Shown here: positions 1 to 6,994 of the stretch, in pieces | Layout: every line of letters begins with the position of its first letter | Numbering within the stretch: position 1 is the stretch's first letter | Virus record (IMG/VR): IMGVR_UViG_3300022836_000035 | Coordinates: 1 to 25,631 of that record | DNA length: 25,631 bases | Direction: 5' to 3' (one strand) | DNA from: a virus | Notes under the pieces: generated by a model | The model's input: the letters and a program-made list of their open reading frames with translations, nothing else | The model's database searches: none | What the model was told of the DNA's origin: nothing | Position numbers and translations under genes: made by a program

Positions 1-1419
1 TACGCTCATTATATCCACAACGGCGATGCGAGCCTTGCTGCTAAGGAATTATACTCTCAAGGATATGGAGAGCGTATCGCAATAGATGCGCCTTTAAAAG
101 CTATCATAGATGATAAAGAGGTTTGTGTAAATACAGAGTTTCCCCTAGAGATATTTCCGCTTGAATTACAGCATTACATACTCGAAAGGCATCGCACATT
201 AAAACAGTCTATTGATTATATGGGTTGTAGCTTATTATTTTTAACCTCTATTATAGTAGGTAACTCACAACAGATAAAAATAAAAAACGGCTGGAAAGAA
301 ACGCCTAGTATTTGGCTCTCTTTAGTAGGAAAGGCAGGAGTAGGAAAGACGCCGTCTATTAAAGGTATTACGTTCCCTTTAGATAAAGCAAACAGCACAG
401 AGATAAAAAAGTATATTGTAGCGGAGGCTAAATTCGAGGAATTTAACAATATGGAGGCAAAGGATAAAGCCTTGACAGAGCCAGTTTATAAGCCAAAGAA
501 AACGCAATTTTTAGTTAACGACGTAACTCTTGAGGCGTTGGTAGAATTACACAACGAAAACACAAACGGCATAGGAGTATTAAAAGACGAGCTAGCAGGA
601 TTCTTTAAGGATATGAATAAATACCGCGAGGGCGGAGATATGGAGCATTGGCTTTCGTCTTGGAGTGGTGGAGAGATTAACCTAAACAGAAAGACCGCAA
701 AGAGTAGCTTTGTAGAGCGTGCTTTTTTACCAATTATGGGCGGTATACAGCCGAGTATATTAGACGGATTCCAAACAGAGGAGAACAAAAGCAACGGATT
801 TATTGACCGTATGTTATTCAGTTATCCAGAGCTTGAGGTAGAGGACTACGTAGACGAGGAGATTACACAGGATTTACTAGATTGGTACGAAAATTTTATC
901 ATTAAATTTTACGAGTCTACAAAAAGAAATCTAAAAATAAACGAGAGTAACGTAGTCGAGGCAGTAACCGCAGAGTTTACTCCAGAGGCTAAAATAGAAT
1001 ACAAAAGAATACACAAGGAAATAACAGCGATGCAAAAGTCGGAGGATATAGCAGAGGCAAATAAGTCAATGCTCCCTAAAATGAAAGCCTACGTCGCTAG
1101 ATTTTCTTTACTTATTAATACGCTAGAGTCTCAAAAAAATACTGAGATACACAAAGACGAAGTATGTAAGTCTAGTATTTTAAAAGCTGAAAAGTTAGCG
1201 CATTATTTTATAGATATGGCTAATAAAATAAAAATAGAGAGCGCAGAGCGTACTAAAATAAAAAGCAGTTTCGATAATAAAAAAGACGCCTATACTAATT
1301 TTAAAAGTATCTATACAAAAAACCCCGACGCCTCTCAAAAAGATATTGCCGATATGCTAGGCAAATCTATAAGAACAACGCAGAGATATATAACTAAATT
1401 TAATAACGAGAAATTATGA
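1..1419 (+). CDS. DUF3987-type phage helicase/primase protein (5' end cut off by the window)
   Basis: The frame is open from base 1, so the gene starts before the window; 472 residues are visible. The opening part ends in a 'FPLEIFP' stretch typical of the start of DUF3987 proteins, followed by a P-loop, GKAGVGKTPS, at about visible residues 110-119. DUF3987 proteins are ATPases of phages and mobile elements, often joined to a primase or TOPRIM part upstream, and probably act in replication. The last 35 residues (SQKDIADMLGKSIRTTQRYI) look like a helix-turn-helix, suggesting DNA binding. A shorter start at ATG 220 exists but would remove conserved sequence and is unlikely. The first gene of the replication block seen here; the helicase or primase role is inferred from family and context. 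Confidence 0.8.
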   Translation, partial: YAHYIHNGDASLAAKELYSQGYGERIAIDAPLKAIIDDKEVCVNTEFPLEIFPLELQHYILERHRTLKQSIDYMGCSLLFLTSIIVGNSQQIKIKNGWKETPSIWLSLVGKAGVGKTPSIKGITFPLDKANSTEIKKYIVAEAKFEEFNNMEAKDKALTEPVYKPKKTQFLVNDVTLEALVELHNENTNGIGVLKDELAGFFKDMNKYREGGDMEHWLSSWSGGEINLNRKTAKSSFVERAFLPIMGGIQPSILDGFQTEENKSNGFIDRMLFSYPELEVEDYVDEEITQDLLDWYENFIIKFYESTKRNLKINESNVVEAVTAEFTPEAKIEYKRIHKEITAMQKSEDIAEANKSMLPKMKAYVARFSLLINTLESQKNTEIHKDEVCKSSILKAEKLAHYFIDMANKIKIESAERTKIKSSFDNKKDAYTNFKSIYTKNPDASQKDIADMLGKSIRTTQRYITKFNNEKL

Positions 1420-1482
1420 TGAGAGTAAACCAAACATTTTAATTGACAAATACCGAACAACACCTACTAAAATAAATAAATT

Positions 1483-1569
1483 ATGAAGTCAATAATAGGA
1501 ATAGCAATACTTGTAATAGGAATATACTTCGCTACAAGAGCAACTAAAGACGAACCAAACGAATTTTAA
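1483..1569 (+). CDS. 28-residue single-span membrane peptide
   Basis: ATG at 1483 follows an A-rich leader and the frame ends five bases before the next gene. The product has a short positive N-terminus (MKS), then a hydrophobic helix IIGIAILVIGIYFA of about 14-15 residues, and a charged tail ending DEPNEF. This is the pattern of a tiny one-span inner-membrane protein. Its placement between two tightly packed genes supports it being real, but nothing shows its function. It could be a chance open frame; the clean hydrophobic block is the main argument for it. Confidence 0.45.
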   Translation: MKSIIGIAILVIGIYFATRATKDEPNEF

Positions 1570-1574
1570 AAACT

Positions 1575-2321
1575 ATGAAAAACGAATCAAACCGCTATAG
1601 GTTAACAGAGAAAGAAGAGGCTAATCTTTTAGAGATGAGAGCGAAAGCAGAGTCTAGTAGAGTTTTAGTAATTGGAGACGTACATCTCCCCTTTGAGCGC
1701 AAAGACTATTTGCAATTTTGTAAGGATACATACAAAGAGTATCAATGTAATAGAGTCGTTTTTATTGGAGATATAATAGATTCTCATTGGTCAAGTTTTC
1801 ATACTACAGACCCCGACGGACTAGGAGGAGGCGCAGAGCTAGACCTTTGCGTAGAGAGAGTTAAAGATTGGTATGAGGCATTTCCAGACGCTGAGATTTG
1901 TATAGGTAATCACGACGCTATAATAATGCGCAAGGCTTTCGATAGTGGAGTGCCTAAAGTTTGGATAAAAGAGTTTAACGACGTTTTAAAAACCCCTAGC
2001 TGGCAATGGGTAACGGATACATATATCGACGGCGTGCGTTATGTACATGGGCATAAAAGCTCTAAAGCAAGGACGGCAGCTCGTAGGGATATGGTCTCCA
2101 CAGTTACAGGGCATTTTCATACAGATTTCTATATAGATTATATGTTTGGAAAGACTAGAGCGATTTTTGCTATGGCTGTCGGCTGTGGTATTGACGACTC
2201 GCAATACGCCTTTGCTTACGCCGCAGGAGGTAAAAAGAACGCTATAGGGTGCGGAGTAGTTTTAAACGCAGGAGAGACGCCTATCCTTGTAAAAATGAAT
2301 TTAGAGAAATATAAGGATTAA
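1575..2321 (+). CDS. Calcineurin-like metallophosphoesterase
   Basis: The 248-residue protein carries the metal-binding motifs of the metallophosphoesterase superfamily in order: GDVH (about residues 34-37), GDIID (65-69), GNHD (111-114), HGH (158-160) and GHFHT (179-183). These ligands bind two metal ions, usually manganese or iron, and catalyse phosphoester hydrolysis. Phage members of this family occur in replication regions and may act on nucleotides or nucleic acid ends; the substrate cannot be told from sequence. ATG 1575 is chosen because it lies five bases after the preceding small gene. A charged N-terminal extension of about 28 residues precedes the fold. Family assignment is firm and the substrate is unknown. 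Confidence 0.9.
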   Translation: MKNESNRYRLTEKEEANLLEMRAKAESSRVLVIGDVHLPFERKDYLQFCKDTYKEYQCNRVVFIGDIIDSHWSSFHTTDPDGLGGGAELDLCVERVKDWYEAFPDAEICIGNHDAIIMRKAFDSGVPKVWIKEFNDVLKTPSWQWVTDTYIDGVRYVHGHKSSKARTAARRDMVSTVTGHFHTDFYIDYMFGKTRAIFAMAVGCGIDDSQYAFAYAAGGKKNAIGCGVVLNAGETPILVKMNLEKYKD

Positions 2322-2364
2322 ATTTTTTATATATAAAAATAAGTATTAACTTTAAACCAAAATA

Positions 2365-2490
2365 ATGGATATAGAAATAACAGAAAGCAAGAAAGACTAT
2401 TATTATTTAACAATTAATAAGATAAAACTAGGCGAGTTTGAACGCTCAGACCTCCGCCATCTAATAGAAAAAATCGATAACCAAATATAA
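2365..2490 (+). CDS. Small hypothetical protein, 41 residues
   Basis: Begins with ATG in an A-rich leader after a 43-base AT-rich gap and ends five bases before the DUF3127 gene. The product is charged, with a predicted beta-strand part (KDYYYLTINKIKLGEF) and then a helix (RSDLRHLIEKIDNQI). It has the codon preferences of its neighbours, such as gag and gac. No family recognised. Same-strand placement between replication genes suggests it is co-transcribed with the single-strand DNA-binding-like protein. Confidence 0.55.
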   Translation: MDIEITESKKDYYYLTINKIKLGEFERSDLRHLIEKIDNQI

Positions 2491-2495
2491 TAACT

Positions 2496-2831
2496 ATGAA
2501 AGTAACAGGAAAGATTACAAAAGTACTAGGAACGCAAAAAGGAACGTCCGCAGCAGGCAAAGATTGGCAAAAGCTATCTTTTATTTTAGAGACTACAGAG
2601 GACTATAACAACCTCTATTGCTTTGATGTATTCGGAGACGAGAAAGTAGAGCAGTTTTTGAAATACAATAAAATCGGGCAAGAGGTAGACGTAAACTTTA
2701 ACGTACAAACAAACGAGTACAAAGGAAAGTATTACACTAGCCTACAATCTTGGAAGATATTCAAGGCAGAGGCAACAGGGGAAACTCCAGAGGCAGCTCA
2801 AGAAGAGGCAAGCGACGATTTGCCATTTTAA
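2496..2831 (+). CDS. DUF3127 single-strand DNA-binding-like protein
   Basis: This 111-residue protein matches the DUF3127 pattern found in Bacteroidota and their phages: MKVTGKITKVLG, a GTSAAGKDWQK segment, and strands around residues 28-90 ending KYYTSLQSWKIFKA. The predicted fold is a single OB domain. The last residues are acidic and end DDLPF, the kind of tail by which bacterial SSB proteins dock repair and replication partners. It probably coats single-stranded phage DNA during replication and recruits helicase or nuclease partners encoded nearby. It is followed at once by a GC-rich hairpin, so it may close a transcription unit. The OB-fold and tail reading is by pattern. Confidence 0.85.
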   Translation: MKVTGKITKVLGTQKGTSAAGKDWQKLSFILETTEDYNNLYCFDVFGDEKVEQFLKYNKIGQEVDVNFNVQTNEYKGKYYTSLQSWKIFKAEATGETPEAAQEEASDDLPF

Positions 2832-2839
2832 TAACCATA

Positions 2840-2868
2840 GGGGGAGTTAGCGCTCCTCCTTTACTTTT
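2840..2868 (+). terminator. Hairpin with T-rich tail after the DUF3127 gene
   Basis: Stem GGGGGAG at 2840-2846 pairs with CTCCTCC at 2853-2859 (one G-T pair) around a six-base loop, followed by a T-rich stretch 2860-2868. The T-run is broken by AC, so termination may be partial. It separates the DUF3127 gene from the odd-composition methyltransferase gene. Confidence 0.6.
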
Positions 2869-2874
2869 TAGATT

Positions 2875-3525
2875 ATGAAAATATTAAATTTATATGCTTG
2901 TCTAGGTGGCAACCGATACAAGTGGAACGAAGTTAAAGAAGATATAGAAGTTACGGCTGTTGAGTTAGACCCTGAACTAGCTAGATTATATCAAGAGAGA
3001 TTCCCTAATGATACTGTAATCATAGCAGATGCACATCAATACTTATTAGAACACTTTAAAGAGTTTGATTTTATTTGGAGCAGTCCGCCTTGTCCTACTC
3101 ATTCTAAAATAAGAGTTACTCAAAAAAACAGAAGTACATTTATACATAAATACCCTAATATGAAATTATACGAAGAAATACTATTTCTTGAAAATTTCTT
3201 TGACGGAAAATATTGTATAGAAAATGTTAATCCTTATTACACCCCTTTAATACCTGCTCAAAAAAGAGGAAGACATTTATATTGGACTAATTTTGAAATC
3301 CCTAAAAATTTAGGTTCAAGAAAAATAGAGGGAACATTATGTAAAACTACTAATGAAGTAAAAAAATTATGTGATTTTCATCAATACGATTTCTACCAAT
3401 ATAAGGGAAAACAAAGAAAAGACAAGATAGCAAGAAACCTAGTGGACTATGAAGTAGGAAAAACTATTTTTGAAACTATGTTAAATGTTGAAGAAAAAGA
3501 TATGAAACAAATAAAATTATTTTAA
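2875..3525 (+). CDS. Small DNA cytosine-C5 methyltransferase
   Basis: The 216-residue protein has C5-methyltransferase motifs: motif I-like LNLYACLGGN (4-13), motif II VELDPELA (29-36), the catalytic Pro-Cys in SSPPCPTHS (Cys73), ENV (116-118) and motif VIII-like QKRGRHLYW (129-137). It would transfer methyl from S-adenosylmethionine to cytosine C5. At 216 residues it is much shorter than free-standing enzymes (300-400), so little remains for a target-recognition domain; phages do carry such short forms. Codon use differs from its neighbours: by my count Glu is GAA 15 times and GAG 4 times, whereas neighbours prefer GAG, and AAA, TTA and AAT are common. That fits recent acquisition. Likely role: marking phage DNA against host restriction. 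The target site is unknown. Confidence 0.85.
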   Translation: MKILNLYACLGGNRYKWNEVKEDIEVTAVELDPELARLYQERFPNDTVIIADAHQYLLEHFKEFDFIWSSPPCPTHSKIRVTQKNRSTFIHKYPNMKLYEEILFLENFFDGKYCIENVNPYYTPLIPAQKRGRHLYWTNFEIPKNLGSRKIEGTLCKTTNEVKKLCDFHQYDFYQYKGKQRKDKIARNLVDYEVGKTIFETMLNVEEKDMKQIKLF

Positions 3526-3526
3526 T

Positions 3527-3745
3527 ATGAAAGACAAAATACTAGAGGATTTAAAAGCGGAGTTTGACGCACGCTCGGAGGCAGGGATAAAAAAATATAA
3601 TACTACTCTGGAGGATAACAACAAAGACGATTTTTTACAACACTTAAAGGAGGAGTTAATGGATGCCGCTTTGTATATCCAAAAGCTGCAATCTGTAGAG
3701 CCTAATTACTGCAAGTGTAACATAACCTATACACTCAATGAATGA
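3527..3745 (+). CDS. MazG-like (all-alpha NTP pyrophosphatase-like) small protein
   Basis: The 72-residue product contains ARSEAGIKKYNTTLE and later FLQHLKEELMDAALYIQKL. A GIxKYxxTL segment, a run of polar residues, then LxxHLxEExxDAxxYIxK is the pattern of small phage proteins annotated as MazG-like nucleotide pyrophosphohydrolases, where EExxD helps bind magnesium. Such enzymes clean or rebalance nucleotide pools during infection. The gene starts two bases after the methyltransferase stop and overlaps the next gene by eight bases. It is short, with one EExxD copy, so activity is uncertain. The cysteines near the end (YCKCN) are not explained. Confidence 0.5.
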   Translation: MKDKILEDLKAEFDARSEAGIKKYNTTLEDNNKDDFLQHLKEELMDAALYIQKLQSVEPNYCKCNITYTLNE

Positions 3746-4055
3746 TAGCGGAGATATTACAGCAAAGTTTACAGCTTCAGAGCAAGCTATCGACAAGCTA
3801 CAACAGCCGACTATTGAAATCGAGAGAACTCGCAACGCAATACGAGAAACTGAGAAACGAAACGAGGGAGTTAGAGCAGAGCTTGAGGCTATCCAAAAAA
3901 GAATTAAAAAAGGTTATAAGGCAATACGAGAAAGCTCAGACGAGCAGCAAAGAATTGCAGAGGCTCAAAAAGAAATCTCAAGACTTGGCGGTCTCATTGC
4001 GTGGCAAGACAACCGCAGCAAACAAGCGGATACTATTATCGAAAGGGGTTATTAA
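3738..4055 (+). CDS. Coiled-coil hypothetical protein
   Basis: A 105-residue, highly charged product predicted almost entirely helical, with a coiled-coil from about residue 14 to 84 and a short end (LIAWQDNRSKQADTIIERGY). A second open frame (3742-4077) covers the same bases and also gives a coiled-coil. I prefer this one because its codons look like those of the neighbours: purine-rich first positions, A/T-rich third positions, and aga, gca and gag codons, while the rival frame has many rare cag, ttg, agg and tcg codons. It overlaps the MazG-like gene by eight bases. No family recognised; a structural or partner-binding role in replication is possible. Confidence 0.6.
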   Translation: MNDSGDITAKFTASEQAIDKLQQPTIEIERTRNAIRETEKRNEGVRAELEAIQKRIKKGYKAIRESSDEQQRIAEAQKEISRLGGLIAWQDNRSKQADTIIERGY

Positions 4056-4073
4056 TAATAAACACATTTTGCA

Positions 4074-5471
4074 ATGATTAAACTCCGCCCATACCAAGAC
4101 GAAATAATTAAATCCTTGCGTAACTCATTTAAGAGAAACCGCAGGGTTATACTTTGCGCTCCTACGGGAGCAGGTAAAACGATTATGTTTACCTACTTAA
4201 TATCGGAGCATTTAAAACGCGGAGGGAACGTCCTAGTATTAACTCATAGGAGCGAGCTACTAAAACAAGCAGGTAGCTCTTTCGAGAAGTTTGGACTCAC
4301 TCCCGAATATATAACGAGCGGCTCAAAGCCAGACCTAGAGGCAAAACTCCACGTTGGAATGGTCGAAACAATAGACAGACGCAAAGAAACCTATACCGAT
4401 TTTATAGCGTCAAAAACTCTAATAGTAATCGACGAGGCTCACTTGAATATCTTTACCAAACTACTCCCTTTGATTAACCCCCTTGCTTATGTAATAGGAG
4501 CAACGGCTACACCAGAGCGAAAGGGAAAGGCTGCCGTATCTCTCGACGAGTTTTATACTGCTATAGTACAAAGAATAGATACTCCCGAACTTATTAAAAT
4601 GGGTTTCCTATCCTCTGCAAATAGCTACGGCGTGCCAATAGATACCAAAGGATTAAAGCGCACAGGAGCGGATTACGATACCGCAAGCTATTACGAGGAT
4701 AACAAAACATATATCGGAGTCGTAGATAACTGGGTACGTATTACAGAGAATACAAAGACCTTATTGTTCGCATCGAATGTAAGAAGCTCTAAGGTTGTAT
4801 GCGCTCAATTTAATGCAAGAGGATACGAGGCAAAACATATCGACGGAAACACCCCTAAGAATGAGCGAGAGGCGATACTACAATGGTACAACGAAACCCC
4901 GAAAGCAATTATCTGTAACTGCGGTATTTTAAACGCAGGATTTGACCAACCCGACATCGAGACTATAATACTATACAGAGCTACAACCTCGCTCCCTTTG
5001 TTTCTGCAAATGTGCGGACGAGGCTCAAGGACTACCGACAAACTAAAGACCTTTAATATCCTAGACTTTGGCAATAACATCAAACGGCTAGGGCATTGGG
5101 AGAATCCTAGAGACTGGAGTCTAAAAAAGAAACTTACAAGAGAGCAGCCTGCGCCCGTAAAAGATTGCCCTAAATGTAAGGCGATATTATTAGCCTCTAC
5201 AAAGGTATGTCCTTATTGCTCTCATAAATTCATAAATAAAAAAGAGGCAGAGATTGCTAGACTTGAGCTAATTAGAAACGATGTAATCAAAAACTATAGC
5301 GATATGTCAAACAAAGAGCTAGCGCAGGCAGTAAAGGATAAATATATAACTGCGGCGTGGGTATTGCATCGTAAAACTTGCCGAGAGGACGCTAGAGATT
5401 TCCTAGAGGCGGTGGGGTATAAAAAGAGTTTTGAGTATGTGAATAAAAAAAGATTTAAAGTTTTTAGTTAA
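4074..5471 (+). CDS. Superfamily II DEAD/DEAH-box helicase with C-terminal zinc ribbon
   Basis: The 465-residue protein has the superfamily II motifs in order: Q-like LRPYQDE (4-10), motif I APTGAGKT (29-36), Ia LTHRSELL (56-63), motif II DEAH (120-123), motif III GATATP (142-147), then motif V around NAGFDQPDIE and motif VI QMCGRGSR in the second RecA domain. It resembles the SSL2/RadD-type helicases common in phages. After the helicase core a four-cysteine zinc ribbon (CPKC...CPYC, about 364-382) and a helical tail follow. It should use ATP to unwind or remodel DNA during replication or recombination. Start ATG 4074 lies 18 bases after the preceding stop. The gene ends just before a host-type promoter. 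Confidence 0.9.
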   Translation: MIKLRPYQDEIIKSLRNSFKRNRRVILCAPTGAGKTIMFTYLISEHLKRGGNVLVLTHRSELLKQAGSSFEKFGLTPEYITSGSKPDLEAKLHVGMVETIDRRKETYTDFIASKTLIVIDEAHLNIFTKLLPLINPLAYVIGATATPERKGKAAVSLDEFYTAIVQRIDTPELIKMGFLSSANSYGVPIDTKGLKRTGADYDTASYYEDNKTYIGVVDNWVRITENTKTLLFASNVRSSKVVCAQFNARGYEAKHIDGNTPKNEREAILQWYNETPKAIICNCGILNAGFDQPDIETIILYRATTSLPLFLQMCGRGSRTTDKLKTFNILDFGNNIKRLGHWENPRDWSLKKKLTREQPAPVKDCPKCKAILLASTKVCPYCSHKFINKKEAEIARLELIRNDVIKNYSDMSNKELAQAVKDKYITAAWVLHRKTCREDARDFLEAVGYKKSFEYVNKKRFKVFS

Positions 5472-5476
5472 AAAGG

Positions 5477-5508
5477 TTGTTTATAAGTTAAAAAGATTTG
5501 TACCTTTA
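5477..5508 (+). promoter_or_regulatory. Bacteroidota-type promoter, first cassette
   Basis: TTG at 5477-5479 (the -33 element) and TACCTTTA at 5501-5508 (one mismatch to the -7 consensus TAnnTTTG) are separated by 21 bases. The pattern matches the flavobacterial vegetative promoter. The start of transcription would lie near 5514, giving a leader of about 16 bases, rich in A and C, before ATG 5530. The spacer has the same length, and similar last bases, as in the promoter at 7509. Confidence 0.7.
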
Positions 5509-5529
5509 CAAAAACAAAAACAAAACATT

Positions 5530-5706
5530 ATGGCTTACATTAAAATCGCAGACAGAAATTTAAAACAAGTTGAGGTAAAAATCATTAGTAGAAAATTAGG
5601 TTTACATACCGCTCAAGTAAGAGAAGACAGACGTAATAGATATATAAGCGACTATATTCTTTTTAACAATCTTACAGGAACGCCTTATATGGTAAAAGAG
5701 ATATAA
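5530..5706 (+). CDS. Small basic protein, paralog of the gene at 7572
   Basis: A 58-residue protein starting MAYIKIADRNLKQVEV and containing REDRRNRYISD and NNLTGTPYMVKEI. It aligns along its whole length with the 60-residue product at 7572, with about 30 identical positions. The shared pattern is YxKIxDRNLKxVxV, REDRxNRxxSD, FNxLTGxPYMV. The likely fold is beta-rich with a basic surface. No known family recognised. It has its own host-type promoter 22 bases upstream and a GGGGAG hairpin eight bases downstream, so it is probably strongly expressed early. A nucleic-acid-binding or host-takeover role is possible but not shown. Confidence 0.8.
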   Translation: MAYIKIADRNLKQVEVKIISRKLGLHTAQVREDRRNRYISDYILFNNLTGTPYMVKEI

Positions 5707-5714
5707 AAAACAAC

Positions 5715-5736
5715 GGGGAGGCAACTCCCCATTTTT
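5715..5736 (+). terminator. GGGGAG/CTCCCC hairpin with T-run
   Basis: Perfect six-base stem (5715-5720 with 5725-5730) around the GCAA loop, a GNRA-type tetraloop, then five Ts at 5732-5736. An A-run before the stem can extend the pairing. It lies between the first paralog and the 70-residue gene; with a short T-run it may be a partial terminator or an mRNA-stabilising end. Confidence 0.6.
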
Positions 5737-5748
5737 AAAACAAACAAA

Positions 5749-5961
5749 ATGAAAAACTTACTACAAAGATTAGACCCCGAATTAAAAACAAAGCTTGACC
5801 TTGTGACTCTAGAACACCCAGACACCGCTCAAATAATTATTGATTCATTAACCGCAACGGATAATGTATATCAACTTTCATTCGGTACAATGTCATATAT
5901 GCAAATGTTCTTAGGTATAGACCTAGATAGCTTTTACTACATATTTGATTATAATGATTAG
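5749..5961 (+). CDS. Hypothetical acidic protein, 70 residues
   Basis: Starts with ATG after the hairpin and an A/C-rich leader. The product has a helical first half (MKNLLQRLDPELKTKLDLV) and an aromatic, acidic end (GIDLDSFYYIFDYND). No transmembrane segment or cysteine motif is seen, and no family is recognised. It overlaps the nuclease gene by eight bases, which suggests translational coupling with it. It could assist or restrain the nuclease, but this rests only on position. Confidence 0.65.
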   Translation: MKNLLQRLDPELKTKLDLVTLEHPDTAQIIIDSLTATDNVYQLSFGTMSYMQMFLGIDLDSFYYIFDYND

Positions 5962-6283
5962 CGAGGTTAAAATACAATCACAGATATTTCAATGGCATTG
6001 GAATAACTACCCCAAAGAGAGAGGTTTGCTTTGCTATAACCTAAACAACTCCGCTAACAAAATAGACGGCAACAGAAACAAAGCGCTCGGATTAATCAAA
6101 GGGCGCGCGGATATGGTTTATTATTACAATAGCCACGCCATTATGATTGAGCTAAAAAACGCTAAAGGAAAGCAAAGCAAAGACCAGATACTATGGCAGG
6201 AATTACTAGAGTCTCAAGGATTCACATATATAGTTATTCGTAGCCTAGAGGAGTTTAAAAAATTTAAAGAACAATTATGTTAG
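5954..6283 (+). CDS. VRR-NUC domain nuclease
   Basis: From ATG 5954 the product is 109 residues: MISEVKIQSQIFQWHW, then GLIKGRADMVYYY, an IELKNAKGKQSKDQ segment, WQELLESQGF and a final strand YIVIRSLEEF. The order of an N-terminal glutamate, G-x-x-x-GRxD, ExK and a QSxxQ segment is that of the VRR-NUC (PD-(D/E)xK) family, whose phage members act as structure-specific endonucleases resembling Holliday-junction resolvases. Likely catalytic residues are the Asp of GRAD and the Glu and Lys of ELK. A TTG start at 5945 would add three residues; ATG 5954 is preferred because it overlaps the preceding stop in the way seen elsewhere here. Probable role: resolving or trimming replication intermediates. 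Confidence 0.85.
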   Translation: MISEVKIQSQIFQWHWNNYPKERGLLCYNLNNSANKIDGNRNKALGLIKGRADMVYYYNSHAIMIELKNAKGKQSKDQILWQELLESQGFTYIVIRSLEEFKKFKEQLC

Positions 6284-6903
6284 ACACGATAAAAAAAGCA
6301 GTCGAGAAAGTAACCGACTTAAAAATAGATAAGAATACAAGACAGAGAGAGTATGTAGTGGCTCGCTGCCTATACTTTCATTTTGCTAGAGAGCTAACGG
6401 GCAAACCATTTGCAGAGATAGGACAAAGCACAGGACACCATCACTCTTCAGTATTACACGCTTTAAAAAGTTTCGAAGTACATTACAAATACAGCGATTT
6501 TTTTAAACAAAGCTATCAAGCTCTTGCTTTGATTCTACAGCCTACAAAATCCAAGGAGGCTATAGACGAGGAGCATATATCTTTAGACGAGGCAAAGGAT
6601 AAGATTAAGACTTTAGTAAATGTTAACATAAAATTACACGCAGAGATAAAAGAGCTTAAAAATAACCTGCCCGATTTCGATAAGTATTTCAACGGCATAC
6701 CAAAAGAAAGAGTACAATTTTTTATTAATAACCAAATGAGCGCTTTCTTAAATATGGAACGCGCTACAATTAAAAAGCAACAAAGTTATGAGCGAGAAAA
6801 CTCCAAGATTAGAGAAACAAAGCAAACCGCTATCCAAGCAGATTTTGAGGAAACGGGTATCCGAGCTAGAAACAAGGCTTACAAATCTTCACTCCCTAGT
6901 TAA
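6277..6903 (+). CDS. DnaA domain IV-like DNA-binding protein
   Basis: Residues about 21-67 of this 208-residue protein match the DNA-binding domain IV of the replication initiator DnaA: TRQREYVVARCLYFHFAREL, then TGKPFAEIGQSTG and HHHSSVLHALK, where DnaA has an IG...HSTV signature that reads DnaA boxes. The AAA+ ATPase domain of DnaA is absent. The rest is helical, with a coiled-coil around 105-130 and a charged end. It likely binds the phage origin or other repeats, or competes with host DnaA. It overlaps the nuclease gene by seven bases and its last 116 bases are shared, in another frame, with the next gene. The DnaA resemblance is clear; the function is inferred. Confidence 0.8.
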   Translation: MLDTIKKAVEKVTDLKIDKNTRQREYVVARCLYFHFARELTGKPFAEIGQSTGHHHSSVLHALKSFEVHYKYSDFFKQSYQALALILQPTKSKEAIDEEHISLDEAKDKIKTLVNVNIKLHAEIKELKNNLPDFDKYFNGIPKERVQFFINNQMSAFLNMERATIKKQQSYERENSKIRETKQTAIQADFEETGIRARNKAYKSSLPS

Positions 6904-6994
6904 AAACATCGCGCACAATCAAGAAGCAATAGTAACCGCTTTATCGTCTAACGAAATTAAAGACGTAGACGAGGCACAAACCACAGGATTATGA
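6788..6994 (+). CDS. Small coiled-coil protein overlapping the DnaA-like gene
   Basis: A 68-residue frame that starts inside the 3' end of the DnaA-like gene (overlap 116 bases) and stops with an ATGA overlap at the next gene. The first part is basic (KTPRLEKQSKPLSKQILRKR), followed by a coiled-coil (VSELETRLTNLHSLVKNIA) and an acidic tail. Codons in the part outside the overlap look normal for this phage. It contains only one Met, so a later ATG start is not available. Either the overlap is real, or translation enters the frame in another way, such as a TTG start or a frameshift from the upstream gene. No family recognised. Confidence 0.6.
   Translation: MSEKTPRLEKQSKPLSKQILRKRVSELETRLTNLHSLVKNIAHNQEAIVTALSSNEIKDVDEAQTTGL

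Noticed and set aside
216-449. Reverse-strand open frames here and at many other places (for example 16373-16918 and 13523-13855)
   Set aside because: All lie opposite strong plus-strand genes, lack promoters or known motifs, and look like mirror images of coding bias.
1444-1482. TTGACA-like sequence suggesting a promoter before the 28-residue gene
   Set aside because: There is no matching -10 or TAnnTTTG element at a proper distance, and a TTGACA box is not the usual form in Bacteroidota.
3742-4077. Open frame of 111 codons with ATGA overlaps at both ends
   Set aside because: Its third positions are G-rich and it uses codons rare in this phage (agg, ttg, tcg, cag), as expected for a shadow of the 3738 frame. 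Kept as a finding because it cannot be fully excluded.
5945-6283. TTG start for the VRR-NUC gene
   Set aside because: ATG 5954 gives the usual start of the family and an overlap pattern seen elsewhere in the window.
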